Assembly (NCBI GenBank): GCA_019059635.1 | Contig: JAGVRJ010000007.1 | Span: forward strand, 868,001 to 932,000 | Source: Proales similis | Lineage: Eukaryota > Rotifera > Eurotatoria > Ploima > Proalidae | Length of the DNA: 64,000 nt | Direction of reading: 5' to 3' | In this document: in pieces, positions 20,802 to 32,128 of the stretch | Position numbering within the stretch: position 1 is the stretch's first letter | Layout of the letters: the number at the start of each line of letters is the position of its first letter | Notes under the pieces: model-generated | What the model saw: the letters and a program-made list of their open reading frames with translations, nothing else | What the model was told of the DNA's origin: nothing | The model's database searches: none | Program-made: the position numbers and the translations under genes

Positions 20802-23800
20802 GTGGCAATTTTATGCATTTTATGTGTACAGCTAAATGCATGCCAGGCCGATGAGAAATCCCAAAGTATGAACGAGGACGAGGAACACGGCGCCAAAGGT
20901 CTTCTTCTCAAAGACAACGGGAAGGCCGGGTTTGACAAGCAGTTGGGCCATGATCGTCTAGGCGGTCATAAGTTTAGCCTCATGCTGAACAGAACTCTGA
21001 GCGACTCAATTCTGAACAAACGATCATCTGGTCAGTCATCATCTGTTTGGAAGGTAAATCCAAATTTCACCCTTCATCCAGTCTTATCTCCTCCATTCAA
21101 ATATTCGATCCAAAGCGTGAAAATCGCCTTTGCCGTATGAACAGGTTCGTCTATCCGACTTGGGTTTTCATCAGATCACGATTGAATTGTTTTAAAATTG
21201 ACGTTTTTTTTTAGCTCGAGTGCACACCGTCGCTCAATATATCGACCCAAGAACACATCTTTCCAATCGACTGCTAGTCTCCTGCCTCGAAACTTGATTC
21301 CATCTTCGTCTGGCACACCGTCGCCAGTCTTGTTTCGTTCGCGATTGGCGCCCAAAGATGGCCGCGAACGAGTGAAAACCTGGGCACATCACCGAAGCAG
21401 CTGCTGCTTTCAAAACAGCTCCGAATGTGATTCAAATCAATTCGACAGTTTAACAAACGATTTTAGCCGCGCCAGTCTGCAAGGTCGAATGCCAAACAAT
21501 GACGATTGTTCGTCATTGATTTCCTCACACTCTCCGTCGCCTATAACCATCATGAGCGCGCAGTTTCCGCAGATATTCACTCCTCCATCAACCTACATAT
21601 CGAACATGCTTCACTCGGACGACTTGGGCTCATCAAATAGCGCACAGGCAGATTTGACCATTGAGTCAAAAGGTTGGAATTTCACTCTTCTAGACGATCG
21701 AATGCTCGGACAGGAATTAATCAATTTCCCTGCAAATAGGGCTCCTGCATCCAAATCTTCAGCAGCAACAATTTTTATCGGTATCGAGCAAACAGCTCGA
21801 TGCCCGTCGATGGTCGTTTGCATCCATGCACTCATCCTCTGGCTACGGCACAAACACGCCTCCGAATCATTTTGCCGACGTTCAATCCAACCAGTCGTCG
21901 CTCTATTCTTCGAACGAAAAGCTCAAGTTTGCTCGTAATGCCAAGTCGAATCAATGCGGACCGAGAACGATCGCAGCCCGACCGTCTCTTTGTGGAAATG
22001 CAAACTGTCAGAATTGCACGCAGTCAGAATGCTTCAACAAAAAGCTCGAGGCGAACATGTCCATGATTGAAGGGCGAAGTCGAGTAAGCAGCTCAAATGA
22101 AAGCTTCCAGCTGGACGACTCTTGCGACATTGGCTCGCCGTCTTCTGGCTCATTTCACCATCGACAGCGAGCGCGTAGCCTCAGCCTAAGTCCTTCAAGG
22201 GCTCTAAACGACTCTGAGATCATGCCAATACACAACGAGCGGTTCAAGCAGAACTTTCAGACCGCTTGCGATCAAATGAACCAGGCACTGCAAAAGTTCG
22301 TTCAATCGCACGAAGACATGAGCAACCGAGAGCAATTTCAACTTGAGCCAGCCGCTCGATTCGTAACCAATCAAATTGTTGAAATGGCCAAACTGTGTCT
22401 GGAAAAGTCGAAAAAAGTCGAGCTCTCATGCGCTTACTTTGACGAAGTGACCAACTCGGTCGAGAAGCTGCTAACTGAGGCGAGAGAAAAGTGCGTGATG
22501 GCCGAAGGCTCGATGGAAAATATTCGAAAACATGTGAAGCGTTTTTTGCTCATTGTTTCTCGCGTAGCTCGTCTTCTTGAGTGCATAGAATTCGATCCGC
22601 TTGAGTTTTGCCATCTGCTCGACGAGGCGGAAGAACAAGCGAAACCTCTGATCAAGACAGATCTGCCCAAATACATAATTTCAAAGCTCGGTCTGGACAG
22701 AGATCCAATCGAACAGCTCAATCCGGCCGATTGCCAAGAGAACAAAACGGTGATAAGGATCCCGCAGGCAATCAATCAGCCAGGATTTCGGCCGCCATCT
22801 GAACACGACTTTCAGGAAATCAAATTGATCAGCAACGGGGCCTACGGGTAAACGCCTTCTTGACAATCTTGGTAAAATGAGGCCTATTTCTAACCATCAT
22901 GCTTTTCCCTTTCGCAGAGAGGTCATTCTTGTCAGGCATTTACTCACAGGTGGTCGTTTCGCGATGAAAAAAATCAAAAAACACAATCTAGTTCTACGCA
23001 ATCAACTGCAGCAAGTGTTCACCGAACGTGATATAATGACATTTACCGACAATCCGTTCGTGGTGGCCTTGATCTGCACTTTCGAGACCAAGAGACATTT
23101 GTGTCTGGTGATGGAATATGTCGAGGGAGGCGACGTGGCCACTCTACTCAAAAACATCGGCCCGCTGCCTATTGACATGGCCAAGAACTATTTTGCGGAA
23201 ACCACCTTGGCGGTGGAATACTTGCACAACTACGGAATAATTCATCGCGATCTCAAGCCCGACAATCTGCTCATTACCTCTTTGGGTCATATAAAACTAA
23301 CAGACTTCGGACTGTCCAAAGTCGGCCTCATGAATTTGACCACAAACTTCTACGAAAAGAGCATCGACCAAGAGCATTACTGTAAAGAGTTCGACGACAA
23401 GCAAGTGTGCGGCACACCTCAGTACTTGGCACCCGAAGTGATTCTCCGACAGCCGTACGGCAAAGCGGTCGACTGGTGGTCGATGGGGGTGATTCTCTAC
23501 GAATTCCTTACGAGCGTTCTACCATTCACAGGTGACACTCCCGAGGAGCTGTTCGCCAACGTGATAAATGGCGAGATCGAGTGGCCAGAGGAAGACGACG
23601 AAATGATTCACATTCCGGACGAGGCCAAAGATTTGATTCTGAGCCTCATGCAGCATGACTCTCCCAAACGACTGGGCACTCATGGCGCCTACGAAATAAA
23701 AGAGCATCAGTTCTTCAACAATCTAGACTGGAACAATCTGCTAAGAATAAAGGCCGACTTTATTCCGCGTTTGGAAGGGCCTGACGACACTAGCTACTTT

Positions 23801-25807
23801 GACACAAGAGTCGAACGGTACAATCACGAGTCAAAGTCTCCGCCCAAATCAGAAGATTTGAACACTCTGCCTCGAACGAGCCCGGATAATTTGACGATTG
23901 ACAGCAAGAGTCAGCAGCAGTATCAAGTTACAGAGAACAGCACCGATGAGACAGACAATGAACTGTTTGCCAGCTTCTCATCATGCTCGTCTCGATTTCG
24001 AATGAGCTCATGCTCAGCGACCAACTCGCCGATTTTCATGCTCGAAAATAACCGCCTGAGCATGAACAGTCTAGATAGCTCAATGAACGGACTTAGACTT
24101 GAACAGCAGCGATCGAGTGAGCATGAGAAAATCGAAGAGGAAAAGGCAACTTTTCAAAACGAACAAACGAGCGAAACAAATTCTCTTTCCGGATCCAAAC
24201 AGGCGGACGATGAGCTCAGTCTAGACGAGCTTATAATTTGCATGTCTGAGCAGAGCAATGCAAAAGAGCAAAAGAAAGACAAGGAGAAAGAAGAGAGCCG
24301 CAAAGAGGATACTAAAGAAAGTGGCAAATCTTTCAAGCATTTATTCAACCCATTCTCGTCGTTGAAATCGACTTCGTCGTCAAAAGCTAGCGCAAACGCC
24401 GAGAAAAAGTCATCTGCCTCAAAAGTTTCCGGTGTTTTAGACTTCAAGAAATTCACGGGCAAAGATTCGGCCGGCAATGGCAAAGAGCAAAAGAAAAAAG
24501 TCAACGATGCTCCTAAACAGAGCACAAATAACCGGCTGAATCGATGCTTGTCTGACATCGGCACGCCATCTGGCGCGGCGGTCAAGAGTCTTAAAGAAAC
24601 CAAAAACGAAGAGCAGTCCGGTGCACTAAGAAATGGATCGCCCTCTTTCAAGGCTATCAATAAAACACCAAACAGTGGCAACTTTTTAAAGCCGATCGGC
24701 ATTCAAAATTCGTACTCGGCATCCAAGCTTCAAGTTTTCAATCCAATCAAATCACCTCACCAAAAGCTAGACTTCAAGTGCCGAAATTTGTCTGCGTCCA
24801 GCTGCAATCTTCAAGCCAGAGAGCGTAACGGCGCCAACTGGAGCAACTGCATGCCGCAGAGAAGCGAGCATCAACAGCAAAACAAGCGGTTCAACGAGAA
24901 CTTGTGCTACAAGCCAAGAGCCGAATGCGCCATAACGCCCCAAATAGCCCATATGATTGAAATAGCCGAGAAAAAATCGCCCATTTCGATCAGAAGAGGT
25001 CCTCGTGGATTTGGATTTACGCTGAGAGCGATCAAGGTTTTCTACGGAGACTCTGACTATTATTCTATTCAGCATCTGGTCATAAACGTTGATCCAAACG
25101 GACCGGCGTGTGCTGCCGGTCTCCATGTAGACGATGTAATTACTCATGTGAACGAGCAAATTGTGTGTGGCAAAATGCATCATGAAATTGTTAAACTTAT
25201 TCACTCGAGCGTAAATCGGCCGCTTGATTTAAGAACTGTGAACATAAACGAGTCGAATATAAAAACAGGCGGCCGAAAACGCATTACTCGAGATGGAAGC
25301 GAAAGCGGCCTCAATCAGAATCTAAATGGTCAAGAGCACTTGGGCCCGATCGGCGCCATGGATAGCCAGTTCGGAGTTCTCATGCAGCCTGATCAGTTTT
25401 TTCAAGCAAGACTAGGACAAGGTCTGCTCAGGTATCCGCTATACCCGGCAGCCGCGATCCAATACCAGAGACCACCAGGCTTAATGCTACGAGCGTATCA
25501 AGCCGACCCTCGAGCGTTCAGGGCGGCCGACACATACGTGCCACATCCTTTGTACTATTCTCATCCATCAAGTCATAGTCCGGTATTCTTTAATCCGACT
25601 CTGATACCTAGCGATCAGCCTTTCTTATCCAACGGCTTGAATATCCCTCAAGCCGCGGCCAGTTCAACTCGATTAGGTTCCAATCAAATGTTCGAGCGCT
25701 CTTCACCGTCAAGCTACGGGCATGAGAGAAAGAAGAAAACCACCTTGTTGAGAAAACTGAGCGAGAAGAGAGCGCAGAGATATGAGAATATAAACAACGG
25801 CGTCTGA
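20802..25807 (+). CDS. Microtubule-associated Ser/Thr kinase (MAST family) with PDZ domain
   Basis: AGC-type kinase. The N-terminal disordered part (from about 20802, and the exon from about 21218) leads into RRWSFASMHSSSGYGTNTP, the MAST signature. The MAST pre-kinase helical domain follows (NQIVEMAKLCLEKSKK to LPKYIISKLGLDRDP). The kinase is split by an intron (exon ends 22847, next exon 22918-25807) inside the glycine loop ISNGAYGEV. Catalytic elements are intact: FAMKK, HRDLKPDN, TDFGLSK and CGTPQYLAPE. A Ser-rich linker and then a PDZ domain (PISIRRGPRGFGFTLRAI to LHVDDVITHVNEQ) follow, then a Pro/Tyr-rich tail. An intron at about 21670-21737 joins the N-terminal exon in frame. The exon or exons between about 21055 and 21218 are not resolved (phases do not match), so the first methionine is uncertain. 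Confidence 0.92.
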
Positions 25808-26330
25808 TTTTCTTCAACAGAGAGAACTGATTGTCGCTCATTGACTTATTCTCCGCCAAAATAAATTATCTGCTAAGACTTGATGCTTGATACTTGAATA
25901 AAAATATTGGATCTTTTAAGAGGCTCAATAGACAATTTCGAATTAGTTAAGGGACTAAAGAAAAACTGGAATAAAATCTTGGTTTGTGCTTGGTTCTCTT
26001 TGAACCCGACTCTGAACGGAAGAAAGTGGAGGCATCTAGTGAATTCGAAATGAACGCAAACACCAACTCCTCCTCTTCCTTCATGACTAAAAATAGCATG
26101 CGCATCACTGGCCAATAGCAGTCGGATTTTTGAGCTCTTTTGCTGAGGGCTTGTCCGGTCAAGCCCTTTTCGAGAACGAAATCATGCATCACGCTTCTAG
26201 ATCTATCCTCTTGAATTACTATTTAAACATGCTCCTCAGAGCAGTCGAGCTCGTTAAGAAAAAAATCTCAAACATTGAAAACTAAATAATTAAGCAAGGA
26301 ATCGAGAGGTTCAGAAATCCGACATTACAA
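25808..26330. other. Intergenic, no gene recognised
   Basis: About 520 bp. AATAAA near 25860 and 25897 likely serve as the MAST poly(A) signals. No coding frame with a recognisable product. Confidence 0.4.
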
Positions 26331-26594
26331 ATGGCGTCTTCAATTGCGCAAAAAAATGACATCAACGCACAGACGAGTGTTCAAACTCAAAAAGTCATAT
26401 TCCATGAAGCGACCGACATGTTCGATCCGTTTGATGATTCGCTCGTATTTTGCTATCAATCGATGAAGAAAATTCAAACAGATTCTCCAGCGACGGACAG
26501 CAATGTTTCAAAAAAGACTGATTCAAGAAAAATAAACAAGAACAAAGAGAACTTCTGGGACACGCATCCTTATGATCCCAACCAGGATGGCTGA
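26331..26594 (+). CDS. Small acidic protein, unknown
   Basis: 87 codons, single exon, ATG at 26331, AATAAA about 85 nt after the stop (near 26677). Hydrophilic, no signal peptide or membrane segment. Two conserved-looking patches: FDPFDDSLVFCYQSMKKIQ (residues about 31-49) and WDTHPYDPN at the C-terminus. The first patch loosely resembles the Gemin2-binding helix at the N-terminus of SMN (WDDSxLxxxY), but there is no Tudor domain or YG box, so I make no functional call. The clean start, stop and poly(A) arrangement argue for a real gene. Confidence 0.5.
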   Translation: MASSIAQKNDINAQTSVQTQKVIFHEATDMFDPFDDSLVFCYQSMKKIQTDSPATDSNVSKKTDSRKINKNKENFWDTHPYDPNQDG

Positions 26595-27134
26595 AATTTG
26601 CATGCAGCTTTCAATTTTTAAATCAGCTCTCAGAGATTTTAGTTCAGCCAAACCAGTCCAATCATGTAAAACTGAATAAAATATGTGAAAGTATATTGGT
26701 TTTAACTGTGTGTATGAGCTCTCAAACCCGGGCGCCTTTACTGAGACGATCTGTTCTGTTCCACTATTAAGTTTGTTTTATCAGGAAATTCTTATCATCA
26801 CAGGCGACTTATTCCAAAAAATGAAATTCATCTCACGTCCAATCAAAGACGCCGTCATAATTTTCAAGGAAAATTGATTATTTCAATTGCGATTACATGC
26901 ATGCATTTACTGTGCCTGTGTCGCCGCCTCTCTGTACCCCTCCCTCCCTCTCTCCAGTCCTTTCCTCCTCTAATTTCGCCCTAAAATTATGCTCAGAGCA
27001 TTTGCCGATATTCTTTTCACTTTTGAACGCATTGACGCACAGCCGTCTCTTTTCATAAGAAACTTTATGAGATAGGGCTTAATCCCGGCGTTGTTCTACT
27101 TCTATACTGAGCAGTCTACACAAGCGCGGAGAAA
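26595..27134. other. Intergenic, promoter of synaptojanin
   Basis: About 540 bp. It includes a pyrimidine-rich CCCTCCCTCTCTCC tract near 26938-26960. No coding frame recognised. The right part is presumed to be the synaptojanin promoter and 5' UTR. Confidence 0.4.
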
Positions 27135-30100
27135 ATGCTCACCTACGAGAAGCGGTCGCTGCAAGTACACGCATTGAGGGACTGCTTTGTACTCAGTGCA
27201 CGGCAAATCAGAGACGAGAGGCTTCAAGTGAACTGTGTCAATTCGAGAGTGAGCGTAAATCGCCTGTCGGCCGAAGATTGGTCCAGCGGCAATTTCGATC
27301 GCTTGCCAAGCTCTCTCCTGCTCGACTGCTATGGCTGCTTGGGCCTCTTGAGTCTTACTGGACAGCCCTCGTCAAACACTGCTTCGTCGTTTTACGCTGC
27401 CCAGGCAATACAGGCCAACAAACGCTACTCTGCGTCTGAGCCAGTTCAGTTTCACTACCTCGTCCTTGTCAAAGAGGTCAATTCGATCAATACGATCGGA
27501 AGAAATGAAATTCTACGCATCGCCGACGTTTACATGTTGCCGCTGGACACCAGCGAGCCAACGCCTGCGGCTGTTGCGCAGACCCTAAACGATATCAAAA
27601 AGCTTCTAACCTCAGGTGTTTTCTACTTTGCATACTCGCCCGACTTGTCGGCTCCGTTCGATCTAACACTGCGCGCCGAGGCCAGAAGCCAAGGGCTTTC
27701 AAGCGAGCGCCGATTCTTTTGGAATAACCATCTAACTCTACCGCTACGACGACTGAACGTTGACGTCGATCGCTGGTGTCTCAAATGCATCAGCGGCTTC
27801 GTCGATATTAAAAACGTATTCGCATCCGGTCAAACCTACAAAGCTTGTTTGATATCTCGTCTCAGCCATGACCGAGTCGGCACACGATTTCAATGCCGTG
27901 GAATGGATGACGATGGCCACTGCGCCAATTTTGTCGAGACCGAGCAACTTGTGATCAAAGTAAACGAAGAAGAGCCTGACAAATACGAACAAGTCTCGTT
28001 TGTGCAACTTAGAGGCTCTGTGCCGGTATTTTTCGAGCAGACAGGCATCCAAGTCGGCTCCCACAAAATAAAACTCTCGCGAAGTACGCACGCCTGTCAG
28101 CCTGCATTTGAGCGGCATTTTCACTCGCTGCTCTCAGTCTATGGACATCGGGCCAGTTTCCTGATACTGAACTTGCTCGGCGTGAAGGGCGATGAGAGCC
28201 TACTTACGCAGTTCTACGATTTCTTGTGCAAAATATCGCCGTTGAGCATGCGCTTGCAACTGGCCAATCTGAACTTTGACTATCATTCAGAAATGAAAGT
28301 TAACAAAGCAGCACTGAGCCAACGCTTGTGGCCACAACTTCAAAAGCTACTTCAATCAGAAGAGGGTCTCTTCTTTTCGCAGACAGCCAACTGTTACCAA
28401 AATCAAGCCAAGTTCATTCGAACCAATTGCATGGACTGTTTGGATCGAACGAACAATGTGCAGCAGTTCGTTGCCATCGAGTTGTTGACGAGTCAGTTGC
28501 GAGGATTTGTCGGATTTGAGATTAACCGATTCGTAGACTGTTTTAGACAGATGTGGATTCTGAACGGTGACCAGATTAGCCGAATGTATGCGGGCACAGG
28601 CGCCATTCAGGGTCGTTCTGTAACCCAGGACATTTCACGTTCACTTACTCGTGCCATTCAAAACAACTTTCTGGACAACAGTAAACAGGACTTGATCGAA
28701 AGCTATTTGAACGGATGTTGGCGGGGCCAACTTGGACACATTCAGGATCGACTGCGCACTTCAATTCCTTTTCCGGCCTTTACACGGCTGCCTTGCGCAG
28801 TGATTGGTGAACTGCTTCGGGCGAAAAGCGAATACATGCAGCCTGGCAACTGTCGAGTAGGTCTAGCAACCTGGAACATCAACGGAGGTCTGAGTGCCTA
28901 CGACATGAGACAGCTTGAACTCGATTCTTGGCTGATGCAGGGCCCAGCTCATACAGCCGAGGGAGGCTTTGGTTATGTCGATCCAACTGCCGCGTTTGAT
29001 CAGCCGGTGGACATCATAGCAGTCGGATTCGAGGAAATAGTCGACCTGACCGCGCAGAATATTGTCAGTGCCAGCGTGGACAACGCCATTATTTGGCAGC
29101 GAAAAATCAAAGAATGCCTAAGATCATACGGCGACTACGTGCCACTGCTCGGCGAGAATCTTCAGCTTGTCGGCGTTTGCATCCTAGTGTTTGTTCTTCG
29201 TCGACACCTGCCTTACATACGAGACGTGTGCACGGCCAAAACCAAGACAGGCCTGGGCGGTGCGGCCGGAAACAAAGGAGGAGTTCTTGTTCGCTTTAAC
29301 TTTTACAACAGTTCCATGTGCTTCGTCTGCTCGCACTTTGCAGCCCACCAGAAAGAGATCAAGCAGCGTAATGACGACTTTCGTCAAATCTATGAGCAGT
29401 CAGAGTTTGTCGGCCAGGCAAGCTGCTCGGCTGCTCGCGTTGAGGTGCGCAATCATGATTTCATATTCTGGTGCGGCGATCTCAACTACCGCATTGACAT
29501 GCCGAACGACACTTGCCGACAATTAATCAGCGAACGTAATTGGAACACCCTGCTCGAGCATGACCAGCTGACCCTACAAAGGCGCTATCAGAATGTATTC
29601 AACGGCTTCAATGAGGCGCCTATTCTATTCCCGCCGACGTACAAATATAATCTTCACGAGGACACGTACGACCGGTCGGAAAAGTGCCGAGTGCCGGCCT
29701 GGACCGATCGCATTCTATGGCGCGGTATTGAATCTAAAACGAGCGAGCTGGCTGCTGGCAAATGTATTTACTACGGACGAGCAGACATTCAGTACTCGGA
29801 CCACAGGCCTGTGTCGGCTTTTATTGACATTGAATATGAGCGGTTAAACTGCCGCCGTTTGGTCGAAGTTCTCCACCATTCATTTAGAGCGTCGCACAGT
29901 TCATTCCAGTTGATTTTAATGGTCTACGCCGACTCGCAGCAAATGAACGAACGAATTGAACAAAGCATTTTGGACTTGTTCCGACAACAAGTCAGACCCT
30001 TCAGTTTGGCAAGACGCTCGAGCAATTTCATATTTCTGACCTACGCCAACGGCGACGATGGATACGAAGCGTTCGGCCAGTTGAACAATCATTACTTGGA

Positions 30101-31112
30101 AGACTTGGGAATAAGCGTCCAGATCCGCATTGCGGACGAGGACGCACTAGAGAGAATTGTCGAGCATGAAGTATCCGACTGTTTGATCGGCATGCAAGCA
30201 ATACTCGAACTGGAGGAAACAGACGAGTTTGGGTTGAAAAACGAAACAAACGAGGAGAGGTTGCTTGGCGACGAACTAGACGAAGTTCAGCCAGATTTGG
30301 AAAGCCAAACTTCTGTAAATAGTTTGTCAACTGCAGGTCTATTGAGAAATCGCTCCAGCAACAGGTCCGAAAACCTTAGGGGCAAAATAAGTTCTTTCAA
30401 CGATTTAATTGCCTACAGTGACTCACAAAGCAGCGAGGCAGATCGCGCCTCGTCGGTCGCCTGCTTGGTCGATCTATCCGATTCAGGGTCTTCGACCGCT
30501 TCACGCCCGCCTGAGCGACCGCCTCCTCCCCCGCCATCTACTTCGAATATGGAGGCTCTTCTAAGTCTTCAGCCAGAAGCGTCAGTTCAGCAGCCAGTCG
30601 TGGCCAACGAAGTTACAGCTCCTTTCTCGTTCGATGATGATTTCAGCACTTTGAGTTTGAGAGAATTTAGCAAGCCGTTGGGACAAGCGCCGCCAGTGTT
30701 CGGCCTAGAACCGGACGAAAGAGAGCCGTTTAAGCCAAGTCAGACCGGCGGTCGATTGCCTCCGCCGCTCCCACCCCTACCTCAGGAACTGCAAGCCAAA
30801 CCAATTCCCAACATAACTCCTCGGCCGCCACCTTTGCCACCGATGCCAGCAAATCTTATCAACACCAATATAGAGCAAAATGAAGTGAGAAACCCGCCCC
30901 CGATTCCTCCTCCGAGACCCAAAGCACCTGCAAGACCTCCGCCCCCACCTCCGGCATCTGTCTCATCATCAAGTCAAATCTCATCGGTGAGAACAGCATT
31001 AGCGCCCATGCAAAGTGAGAATCTATTCAATGTTATAAAGGACCCTTTTCAACCGAGCGAATTAAAAGAAAGCGACAAGAAATTCGACGATCCATTTTCT
31101 TTATTCAATTAA
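27135..31112 (+). CDS. SYNJ: Synaptojanin, dual phosphoinositide phosphatase
   Basis: Removes phosphates from PI(4,5)P2 to uncoat endocytic vesicles. 1325 aa in one uninterrupted frame. The N-terminal Sac domain has the CX5R site within RTNCMDCLDRTNNVQQF (about residue 432). The inositol 5-phosphatase domain (about 575-905) has CGDLNYRID, PAWTDRILW and SDHRPVSA. An RRM-like domain follows (about 915-1010). The tail is proline-rich with several PPPPPP runs that would bind SH3 proteins such as endophilin and amphiphysin, and DPF/DDPF motifs near the end that resemble AP-2-binding sites. It has no introns, although several neighbouring genes are finely split. Start at 27135 is the first ATG and aligns well with the family. 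Confidence 0.97.
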   Translation: MLTYEKRSLQVHALRDCFVLSARQIRDERLQVNCVNSRVSVNRLSAEDWSSGNFDRLPSSLLLDCYGCLGLLSLTGQPSSNTASSFYAAQAIQANKRYSASEPVQFHYLVLVKEVNSINTIGRNEILRIADVYMLPLDTSEPTPAAVAQTLNDIKKLLTSGVFYFAYSPDLSAPFDLTLRAEARSQGLSSERRFFWNNHLTLPLRRLNVDVDRWCLKCISGFVDIKNVFASGQTYKACLISRLSHDRVGTRFQCRGMDDDGHCANFVETEQLVIKVNEEEPDKYEQVSFVQLRGSVPVFFEQTGIQVGSHKIKLSRSTHACQPAFERHFHSLLSVYGHRASFLILNLLGVKGDESLLTQFYDFLCKISPLSMRLQLANLNFDYHSEMKVNKAALSQRLWPQLQKLLQSEEGLFFSQTANCYQNQAKFIRTNCMDCLDRTNNVQQFVAIELLTSQLRGFVGFEINRFVDCFRQMWILNGDQISRMYAGTGAIQGRSVTQDISRSLTRAIQNNFLDNSKQDLIESYLNGCWRGQLGHIQDRLRTSIPFPAFTRLPCAVIGELLRAKSEYMQPGNCRVGLATWNINGGLSAYDMRQLELDSWLMQGPAHTAEGGFGYVDPTAAFDQPVDIIAVGFEEIVDLTAQNIVSASVDNAIIWQRKIKECLRSYGDYVPLLGENLQLVGVCILVFVLRRHLPYIRDVCTAKTKTGLGGAAGNKGGVLVRFNFYNSSMCFVCSHFAAHQKEIKQRNDDFRQIYEQSEFVGQASCSAARVEVRNHDFIFWCGDLNYRIDMPNDTCRQLISERNWNTLLEHDQLTLQRRYQNVFNGFNEAPILFPPTYKYNLHEDTYDRSEKCRVPAWTDRILWRGIESKTSELAAGKCIYYGRADIQYSDHRPVSAFIDIEYERLNCRRLVEVLHHSFRASHSSFQLILMVYADSQQMNERIEQSILDLFRQQVRPFSLARRSSNFIFLTYANGDDGYEAFGQLNNHYLEDLGISVQIRIADEDALERIVEHEVSDCLIGMQAILELEETDEFGLKNETNEERLLGDELDEVQPDLESQTSVNSLSTAGLLRNRSSNRSENLRGKISSFNDLIAYSDSQSSEADRASSVACLVDLSDSGSSTASRPPERPPPPPPSTSNMEALLSLQPEASVQQPVVANEVTAPFSFDDDFSTLSLREFSKPLGQAPPVFGLEPDEREPFKPSQTGGRLPPPLPPLPQELQAKPIPNITPRPPPLPPMPANLINTNIEQNEVRNPPPIPPPRPKAPARPPPPPPASVSSSSQISSVRTALAPMQSENLFNVIKDPFQPSELKESDKKFDDPFSLFN

Positions 31113-31282
31113 TTTCCATTTTAGTCAAGCAATTCTCCAGTAAATTTTCCCTTTTTCTTCTTCTTATTTTTATCACATGCTAGTCAGAGCCCAGTGTCCC
31201 TAATTTTAAATTTAAAAACGTGTGTTCAAATTTGTTTTACACACGTGTATGTCGAATAAAAAATTTCATTAAAGGGGCTTAT

Positions 31283-31930
31283 TTATGAGCAAAAGCAAGC
31301 GTTTCCTTGTGACTCAAGGTAAAAAGAGCAGCCGATCTCCAGAGTTATGTTGGTCAATTTACTGCTTAATTGAATGCAGCCTTGAATATACGGACAAATA
31401 GAAGCCGAGAAAGCACTCACTTTCATGATTATGATTACCTGTTTGAAAATAAAGACCACTGAACATGTCCAGACAGCATGAAGTCAGACACGACTCCAAA
31501 CTTTTATCACACGCCTTCTTTTCGCGATTGCAGGTGCCGTAGCATTTGTCATGAGAATTACAGCATTTCTCGAAGCAGTTCATTCCGAATTGAGTAAAAT
31601 TTATGTTCCATTCTTTTATTCCACACCCGTTAGATGGCGGCGAATAGTTGGGCCGAGGCTGAGGTCTGGCTAAAATTAAAAATTGGTGAAAACAGGCCAA
31701 AGATAATCAAAAGTCACTGCCCACTCACAACCACTTGGGCAAGTATATGTGCACGGTCTAGTAGACCAGCTGCCAGGCAAGATAATCAATGAGACAATCT
31801 GGCTCAAGCCTTGATTTAAGTGTCTCAGAACTGACCATAATCCGGCTGAATCTAATCCGAGCAACAAACAGTCGGCTTCGGAAGACAGTAGTAGAAGAGA
31901 AATCAACACAAATATGACCTTTAGTTTCAT
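31283..31930 (-). CDS. Secreted group XII phospholipase A2-like protein (copy A)
   Basis: Signal peptide MKLKVIFVLISLLLLSS. Exons: 31729-31930, then from 31669, then a final exon ending 31283. The joined exons read CPSGSRPQPRPNYSPPSNGC, matching the group XII pattern CPYG...PRPGY...PPNGCG. The catalytic block is CCNSHDKCYGTC with the His-Asp pair present. The C-terminal exon has a Cys pattern (EIGCSFYLESQGNACFC) like PLA2G12A/B. Group XII enzymes have weak lipase activity and some members (XIIB) are inactive and bind lipoproteins, so catalysis is not assured. First of three related genes within 4.2 kb. Confidence 0.88.
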
Positions 31931-32128
31931 CTTTCTCGTCTTGACTTAGATACAGCTGTTTTTAAATAAACGCATTTACACCCAACCCGAATAATACTTG
32001 AGAAGAGTGTCTATTTTAAAGTTTCAAACTTTTTTTGTCACATTTTTGCTCAAGTTATTTAATAAATTTTATTTATAAGATGAAACAAGACCGCATAGAC
32101 ACGCTGAGCTTTGAAAGATATTCATTCG

